This document shows positions 59,942-64,000 of a DNA stretch of 64,000 bases, piece after piece. Position 1 is the stretch's first letter. Every line of letters starts with the position of its first letter. This stretch comes from Mesorhizobium tianshanense (GTDB lineage Bacteria; Pseudomonadota; Alphaproteobacteria; Rhizobiales; Rhizobiaceae). The notes beneath the pieces were generated by a model that saw nothing but the letters and a program-made list of their open reading frames with translations, was not told the origin of the DNA and searched no databases. The translations under genes and the position numbers were made by a program. The DNA is taken from assembly GCF_007830515.1 (NCBI RefSeq), contig NZ_VLKT01000028.1:1-64000 (forward strand), given 5' to 3'.

Positions 59942-60077
59942 AAAACGGAATACGGATCAATCGCTGCCAGCGAACAAATGCGATTCAATCGGGAAAATCG
60001 GGCGATTTTTCCGACCGTGAGCGGTCGCGGATCGGCATTTTCCGGCGTCGATTTGGCGTTCGACCGCGGCGGAGTTT

Positions 60078-60806
60078 TCAGGAGGCCTTGCCGAACCCGG
60101 CGAACTCGACTGGCTTGGGTTCCGGCACGTCGGGGCAGATGGCGCGCAGCGTCTCCTGCGTCGTCGTGATGTCCGCAACCACCTCCTCGCGGGCGCGAGC
60201 AAAATCGCGATCCTTCAGTGCCGCGATGATCGCGGTGTGCCGCCCGGAAGGCTCCATCGTGCCGGCGCGCATCAAAGGCGCGACATGGTTTGACAACAGC
60301 CGCATATAAGGACCGAAGCGCAGCCACAGCGTCTCGATCAGCTGGAACAGCACATCGGAGCCGGAGGCGCGGTAGATGGTGAAATGGAACTGCTGGTTCT
60401 TGGCGATCAGCTCGTAGATGCTGCCATTGCGCCCGATCGCCTGCTGGTCGGCGGTGATCTGCTGCAATGTGGCTATGTCGGAAGCGGTCAGGCGCGGCGC
60501 CCCGAGTTCGGCCGCCAGCCCCTCGACGGCGACGCGAGCCCGGCAGAGGTCGTCGAGCCGCGCGCGGGTGACGACCGGCACGCAGGCAGAGCCGTTCTGC
60601 GAGATCTCCAGCGCGTTCTCGGCGGCGAGCCGCCGCAAGGCCTCGCGCACCGGCATGTTCGAAGTACCGAAGGCTTCGGCCAGAGAAGCAATGGTCAGCA
60701 CTTGGGCCGGATCGAAGCTGCCGACCATCAGGGCATGCCGAAGCTGCTGGTAGACACCATCCTGGACGGTCACACGTCCCGATACAGGTTCAAATCCCAG
60801 AGCCAC
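60078..60806 (-). CDS. GntR-family regulator (FadR/FCD subfamily)
   Basis: This 242-residue regulator has a GntR winged helix (VYQQLRHALMVGSFDPAQVLTIASLAEAFGTSNMPVREALRRLAAENAL) and an all-helical FCD effector domain containing ARVAVEGLAAELGAPR, NQQFHFTIYRASGSDVLFQLIETLWLRFGP and late His residues (EPSGRHTAIIAAL) that form the metal site of FCD proteins. The start is a GTG at 60806 with GGAGG ten bases ahead. It lies at the head of the PLP-enzyme/transporter cluster on the same strand. Two equivalent palindromes flank it. Confidence 0.92.
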   Translation of the reverse strand: MALGFEPVSGRVTVQDGVYQQLRHALMVGSFDPAQVLTIASLAEAFGTSNMPVREALRRLAAENALEISQNGSACVPVVTRARLDDLCRARVAVEGLAAELGAPRLTASDIATLQQITADQQAIGRNGSIYELIAKNQQFHFTIYRASGSDVLFQLIETLWLRFGPYMRLLSNHVAPLMRAGTMEPSGRHTAIIAALKDRDFARAREEVVADITTTQETLRAICPDVPEPKPVEFAGFGKAS

Positions 60807-60873
60807 GGTTTCGCTTTCCTCCGACAGAAGCTATGTGCAAGTTGCACGCTGTGATCGCCCGGTCGAAGCAGGC

Positions 60874-60889
60874 GTGATCATCTGATCAC
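60874..60889. promoter_or_regulatory. GntR operator, site 2
   Basis: GTGATCA-TC-TGATCAC is a perfect palindrome with 7-base arms, 68 bases upstream of the GntR start codon and followed by AAAAAGCGGA. It differs from the site at 59926-59941 only in the two spacer bases. It is probably the autoregulatory site. Confidence 0.78.
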
Positions 60890-60959
60890 AAAAAGCGGAT
60901 ACAGCCAAGGTCCGGGTTGAGCGCTAAGACATGGCTCCACAGCCGTCCAGCGTCAGTGC

Positions 60960-61120
60960 TGGCCCTCATTGCCCTGCCGGACATTTCTCCCGTTCAGGGA
61001 GAAAGAAGCCGGCCGCAACCTCGGCGTTCGTCCTGCAACGTTGGTGATTGGCGAAACCGCCGATGAGAGTGTCCCTCGCCCGTTTACGGGGAGAGGATGC
61101 CGGCAGGCAGGTGAGGGGCG
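60960..61120. repeat. Decayed palindromic element in the gap between GntR and Rid genes
   Basis: CCTGCCGGACATTTCTCCC and, further right, CGGGGAGAGGATGCCGGCAGG are inverted relatives of the arms seen at 62844-62991, but with several mismatches. An internal GGCGAAACCGCCGATGAG is also shared with that region. The rest of the 372-base gap (60807-61178) has no convincing gene; it holds only this and the GntR operator. Confidence 0.5.
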
Positions 61121-61178
61121 GCGCCAGCTGCTATAGGCTTGATGCCTGACTTGGGAGAGGCCGAAGTAGAGCTGAACC

Positions 61179-61574
61179 TCAGTCCGGGATCACCGCTGTC
61201 GCCTGGATCTCCACCTTGGCGCGATCCTCTACCAGCGCCATGACCTGCATGGCGGCCATGGCCGGAAAATGCCGCCCGATGACCTCGCGATAGGCCTCGC
61301 CGATACCCCTGAGGTTGGCCAGGTACTCGGCCTTGTCGGTAAAGTACCAGGTCATCGAGGTGATATGCTCAGGCTCGGCGCCGGCCTCGGCCAGCACGGC
61401 GACGATGTTGGCAAGTGTCTGGCGCACCTGGCCGACAAAATCGTCGGTTTCGAACCGGCCTTGCCCGGTCCAGCCGACCTGGCCGCCGATGAAGATCAGC
61501 TGCCCGCGCGCGGCGATGCCATTGGCGTAACCCACAGGTTTCGCCCAACCTTCCGGCTGCAGGATGGTGTGCAT
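61179..61574 (-). CDS. Rid-family (YjgF) protein lacking the catalytic Arg
   Basis: This 131-residue trimeric-fold protein has the YjgF/Rid layout: GIAARGQLIFIGGQVGWTGQGR, TLANIVAVLAEAGAEPEHITSMTWYF and a C-terminal VEIQATAVIPD. In imine-hydrolysing RidA proteins an Arg follows the FPA of the penultimate strand; here FPA is followed by MAAMQ, so deaminase activity of the archetypal kind is unlikely. It lies 77 bases downstream of an acyl-CoA dehydrogenase gene on the same strand. Aryl-CoA degradation clusters in other bacteria often contain such divergent Rid proteins. Confidence 0.88.
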   Translation of the reverse strand: MHTILQPEGWAKPVGYANGIAARGQLIFIGGQVGWTGQGRFETDDFVGQVRQTLANIVAVLAEAGAEPEHITSMTWYFTDKAEYLANLRGIGEAYREVIGRHFPAMAAMQVMALVEDRAKVEIQATAVIPD

Positions 61575-61651
61575 ATCAAGCCTCCCGATATTCAAATCCG
61601 GTTCGAAATATTCAAAATTCGCAACCGGTCCAAACTGCAAATTTCTCGGCC

Positions 61652-62800
61652 TCAGGCCGCTCCCATCACTTGCCGCGCGATCACCACCTTCTGCACGTCG
61701 GACGCACCCTCGTAGATGCGCAGCGCGCGGATCTCGCGATACAGGCTTTCGATGATGTGGCCCTTGCGGACGCCATCGCCGCCATGCAGCTGCACGGCCT
61801 TGTCGATCACCTCTTGCGCCTTGTCGGTGGCGAACAGCTTGGCCATCGCCGCTTCGCGGGTGACACGGGCGGCGCCCATGTCCTTGGTCCAGGCGGCGCG
61901 ATAAACCAGCAAGGCGGCGGCATCGACATCCAGCGCCATGTCTGCAATATGGCCCTGCACCATCTGCAACTCGGCCATCGCCGCGCCGAACAGTTTGCGC
62001 TCGTCCACTCTTTTGATGCTTTCATCCAGCGCGCGCCGGGCAAAGCCGAGCGCCGCCGCACCGACGGTCGAGCGGAACACGTCGAGCACCGACATGGCGA
62101 TGCGGAAACCGTCGCCCGGCCGGCCGATCAATGCCGCCGCCGGAAGGTGGACATTGTCGAAGGACAGGCGTGCCAGCGGATGCGGCGCGATCACCTCCAG
62201 CCGCTCGGTGATGGTAAGGCCCTTGGTCTCGGCCGGCACGATGAAAGCGGAAAGCCCCCTGGCGCCGGGCGCCTCGCCGGTGCGGGCGAAAACGACGTAG
62301 AGATCGGCAATGCCGCCATTGGAGATCCAGGTCTTTTCGCCTGAGAGGATATAGTCGTCGCCGTCACCCGTGGCCGTCATCTCCATATTGGCAACGTCCG
62401 ATCCCGAGCGCGGCTCCGACAGCGCGAAGGCGGAAATCGCCTTGCCGGCGCGGGTCTTCGCCAGCCAGCGCTGTTGGTCGGGCGTGCCGAACAGGCTGAG
62501 CGCGCCGGTGCCGAGCCCTTGCATGGCGAAGGCGAAATCGGCCAGTCCGTCATGCCGGGCCAGCGTCTCGCGCGTCAGGCAGAGCGTGCGCACGTCGAGC
62601 GGCCCGGGATTTTCCGTGTCGAGCGCCGTTGGCTTCAGCCAGCCGTCCTGGCCGAGCTTCGCCACCAGCTCGCGGCAGGCGGCATCGACATCGTCATGCG
62701 CGACCGGCAGGGTCTTCGCGCACCACGCGTCCAGCCGCTCTGCAAGCTCGCGATGGCGGTCCTCGAAGAACGGCCAGGAGAGGAAGGACCGGTCAGGCAT
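61652..62800 (-). CDS. Acyl-CoA dehydrogenase family protein
   Basis: This 382-residue FAD enzyme has the ACAD core: FALSEPRSGSDVANMEMTA for substrate and FAD contacts, TWISNGGIADLYVVFART, and the C-terminal LHGGDGVRKG...IYEGASDVQ, where the Glu is the catalytic base. It would desaturate an acyl- or aryl-CoA. The ATG at 62800 gives MPDRSFLSWPFFED. The frame upstream belongs to a palindromic repeat. It sits in a run with a crotonase-family gene and a MarR-family gene, which argues for CoA-bound substrate breakdown. Confidence 0.92.
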   Translation of the reverse strand: MPDRSFLSWPFFEDRHRELAERLDAWCAKTLPVAHDDVDAACRELVAKLGQDGWLKPTALDTENPGPLDVRTLCLTRETLARHDGLADFAFAMQGLGTGALSLFGTPDQQRWLAKTRAGKAISAFALSEPRSGSDVANMEMTATGDGDDYILSGEKTWISNGGIADLYVVFARTGEAPGARGLSAFIVPAETKGLTITERLEVIAPHPLARLSFDNVHLPAAALIGRPGDGFRIAMSVLDVFRSTVGAAALGFARRALDESIKRVDERKLFGAAMAELQMVQGHIADMALDVDAAALLVYRAAWTKDMGAARVTREAAMAKLFATDKAQEVIDKAVQLHGGDGVRKGHIIESLYREIRALRIYEGASDVQKVVIARQVMGAA

Positions 62801-62843
62801 TTCTGCCTCCGCTGTACGTCGACCCTTGCGCTCTACGGCGCCG

Positions 62844-62991
62844 CCCTCTGTCCTGCCGGACATCTCCCCCACAAGGAGGGAGATTGGACGTCACCACCGC
62901 TTTCGCCAATCGCCTGCGTTGCAGGAAAGGCGCTGCGGGCGGAACCGCCGATCTCCCCCCTTGTGGGGGAGATGTCCGGCAGGACAGAGGG
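62844..62991. repeat. Long inverted repeat with 33-base perfect arms
   Basis: The arms at 62844-62876 (CCCTCTGTCCTGCCGGACAT and onward) and 62959-62991 are exact complements across 82 bases. Their CCCTCTGTCC and GCCGGACA motifs are the same as those of the hairpin at 17523-17571. It lies between the ACAD and crotonase genes and could stop or attenuate the transcript running from the right. Confidence 0.8.
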
Positions 62992-63045
62992 GCGCGCTGT
63001 CCCGCCAACGTGTTAGTTCTTGTCGGCTCAATCGAGAATTCCATC

Positions 63046-63858
63046 TCAATCCCCCTCGAACACCGGCTTTTCCTTGGCGACGAAAGCCGTGTACGCCCGC
63101 TCGAAATCGCGGGTCTGCATGCAGATCGCCTGCGCCTGCGCTTCCGCCTCGATCGCCTGGTCGAGACCCATCGACCATTCCTGGTTCAGCTGCGTCTTGG
63201 TGATGCCGTGGGCGAAGGTCGGCCCGGAAACAATGCGCGCCGCCATGTCGAGCGCGTCGGCCTCGAGCGCCGCCGCATCGACCAGCCGGTTGTAAAACCC
63301 CCAGCGCTCGCCTTCCGCCGCGCTCATGGTGCGACCGGTGTAAAGCAGCTCGGCGGCGCGGCCCTGACCGATGATGCGCGGCAGGATCGCGCAGGCGCCC
63401 ATGTCGCAGCCGGCCAGACCGACGCGGGTGAACAGGAAGGCCGTCTTGGCCTCCGGCGTGGCGATGCGGATGTCGGAGGCCATGGCGATGATGGCGCCGG
63501 CGCCCACCGCCACGCCGTCGACCGCCGCAATGATCGGCTTGCCGCAATTCAGCATCGCCTTGACGAAATCGCCGGTCATGCGGGTGAAGGCAAGCAACGC
63601 CTTCATGTCCATCTTCACCAGCGGGCCGATGATGTCGTGGACGTCGCCGCCCGAGCAGAAATTACCGCCATTGGACAGGAACACCACCGCATCGACGTCG
63701 TCAGCATAGACGAGGTCGCGAAAGATGTCGCGCAGTTCGGCATAGCTGTCGAAGGTCAGCGGGTTCTTGCGTCCCGGCCGGTCGAGCCGGATTGTTGCGA
63801 TCTTGCCTTCGACCTGCCAGTGGAAATGCTTCGGCTTGCGGCTGGCCATTTTTGTCAT
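63046..63858 (-). CDS. Enoyl-CoA hydratase/isomerase family protein
   Basis: This 270-residue crotonase-fold enzyme has the oxyanion-hole strands: GGNFCSGGDVHDI and AAVDGVAVGAGAIIAMASDIRIATPEAKTAF. The usual pair of catalytic Glu residues is not seen in the LFTRVGLAGCDMGACAILPRI region: an Asp sits where the second Glu would be. So a variant reaction (hydration, isomerisation or thioester cleavage of an aryl-CoA) is possible. The ATG at 63858 has GGAGGG six bases ahead and overlaps the stop of the MarR gene, so the two are coupled. Confidence 0.88.
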   Translation of the reverse strand: MTKMASRKPKHFHWQVEGKIATIRLDRPGRKNPLTFDSYAELRDIFRDLVYADDVDAVVFLSNGGNFCSGGDVHDIIGPLVKMDMKALLAFTRMTGDFVKAMLNCGKPIIAAVDGVAVGAGAIIAMASDIRIATPEAKTAFLFTRVGLAGCDMGACAILPRIIGQGRAAELLYTGRTMSAAEGERWGFYNRLVDAAALEADALDMAARIVSGPTFAHGITKTQLNQEWSMGLDQAIEAEAQAQAICMQTRDFERAYTAFVAKEKPVFEGD

Positions 63859-64000
63859 TCCCGTCCCTCCCAGTTGCTTCGGAAGGAATTCAGCATGCCG
63901 GTCAGCCGGCGCGCCTCGTCCTCGCTCACATTGCCCAGCAGCTCGCCGATCCAGCTCTCATGCGCGGCGGCGATCACGGCGAAAGCCTTCGAACCTTCCT
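63855..64000 (-). CDS. MarR-family regulator, C-terminal part (runs off the right edge)
   Basis: The reverse frame gives 48 residues to a TGA that overlaps the crotonase ATG (ATGA): EGSKAFAVIAAAHESWIGEL, then LGNVSEDEARRLTGMLNSFR. The helix-helix pattern with a His before the ESW segment is the dimerisation end of MarR proteins. The DNA-binding part would be outside the window. Translational coupling suggests control of the crotonase/ACAD/Rid group, as in many aromatic-CoA degradation operons. Confidence 0.7.
   Translation of the reverse strand, partial: EGSKAFAVIAAAHESWIGELLGNVSEDEARRLTGMLNSFRSNWEGRE

Noticed and set aside
16262..62991. Several palindromic repeats considered as a CRISPR array
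   Set aside because: They are single, widely spaced intergenic elements with internal symmetry, without regular spacers or cas genes.

Overview
The window looks like a chromosomal segment of a high-GC alphaproteobacterium of the order Rhizobiales, most like Mesorhizobium or a close relative. This rests on the codon usage, the density of solute ABC transporters and LysR/GntR/DeoR regulators, the soluble FdsGBA-type formate dehydrogenase, and several families of RIME-like palindromic and dispersed intergenic repeats typical of rhizobia. The organism assignment is inference. I see no rRNA, tRNA, CRISPR array, prophage or conjugative genes. The only mobile-element trace is the C-terminal end of an IS5-like transposase at the extreme left.

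Layout. 1-6.4 kb: transposase remnant, a VOC protein, ilvD, an MsbA-like ABC exporter and a cytosine-deaminase-like amidohydrolase. 6.5-12.5 kb: a small lipoprotein, an EamA permease, a translationally coupled choline-kinase-like protein plus dimethylglycine/sarcosine-dehydrogenase-like flavoprotein, and a divergent DeoR regulator. 12.6-13.9 kb: an Rrf2 regulator overlapping a thioredoxin-reductase-like flavoprotein, with a palindromic operator. 14.0-20.8 kb: a LysR regulator and a putrescine/spermidine-type ABC operon ending in an aminobutyraldehyde-dehydrogenase-like enzyme. 21-23.5 kb: two small alpha/beta proteins and an unusual alpha/beta-hydrolase - degenerate cyclase - LuxR fusion. 23.5-30.7 kb: LysR plus fdsG-fdsB-fdsA-fdhD-fdsD, a complete NAD-linked formate dehydrogenase operon with a LysR box. 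30.8-32.5 kb: DUF47 plus Pit phosphate transporter. 33-41 kb: Mrp, CoxG-like, a sugar-acid dehydratase of the IlvD/Edd family with a GntR-type operator, a GFA protein, an ArsR/AHSA1 pair, chrB-chrA and an orphan protein. 41-45 kb: an MttB-family methyltransferase lacking pyrrolysine and its MocR-type neighbour. 44.7-49.9 kb: pgi, a HAD phosphatase, a COG3897 methyltransferase and fadD with a long low-complexity N-terminus. 50.3-55.6 kb: a dppABCDF operon. 55.6-60.9 kb: a GntR-controlled cluster of two class-V PLP enzymes plus an amino-acid binding protein and permease without an ATPase gene. 61.2-64 kb: MarR (partial), a crotonase-family protein, an acyl-CoA dehydrogenase and a Rid-family protein.

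A recurring theme is uptake and breakdown of small nitrogen and C1 compounds: polyamines, peptides, methylated amines and formate. The strongest new-looking signals are three. First, a self-contained GntR regulon marked by two near-identical 16-bp palindromes over the two-PLP-enzyme cluster. Second, the hydrolase/pseudo-cyclase/LuxR fusion. Third, a dispersed repeat whose end supplies the TAA stop codon of two unrelated genes.
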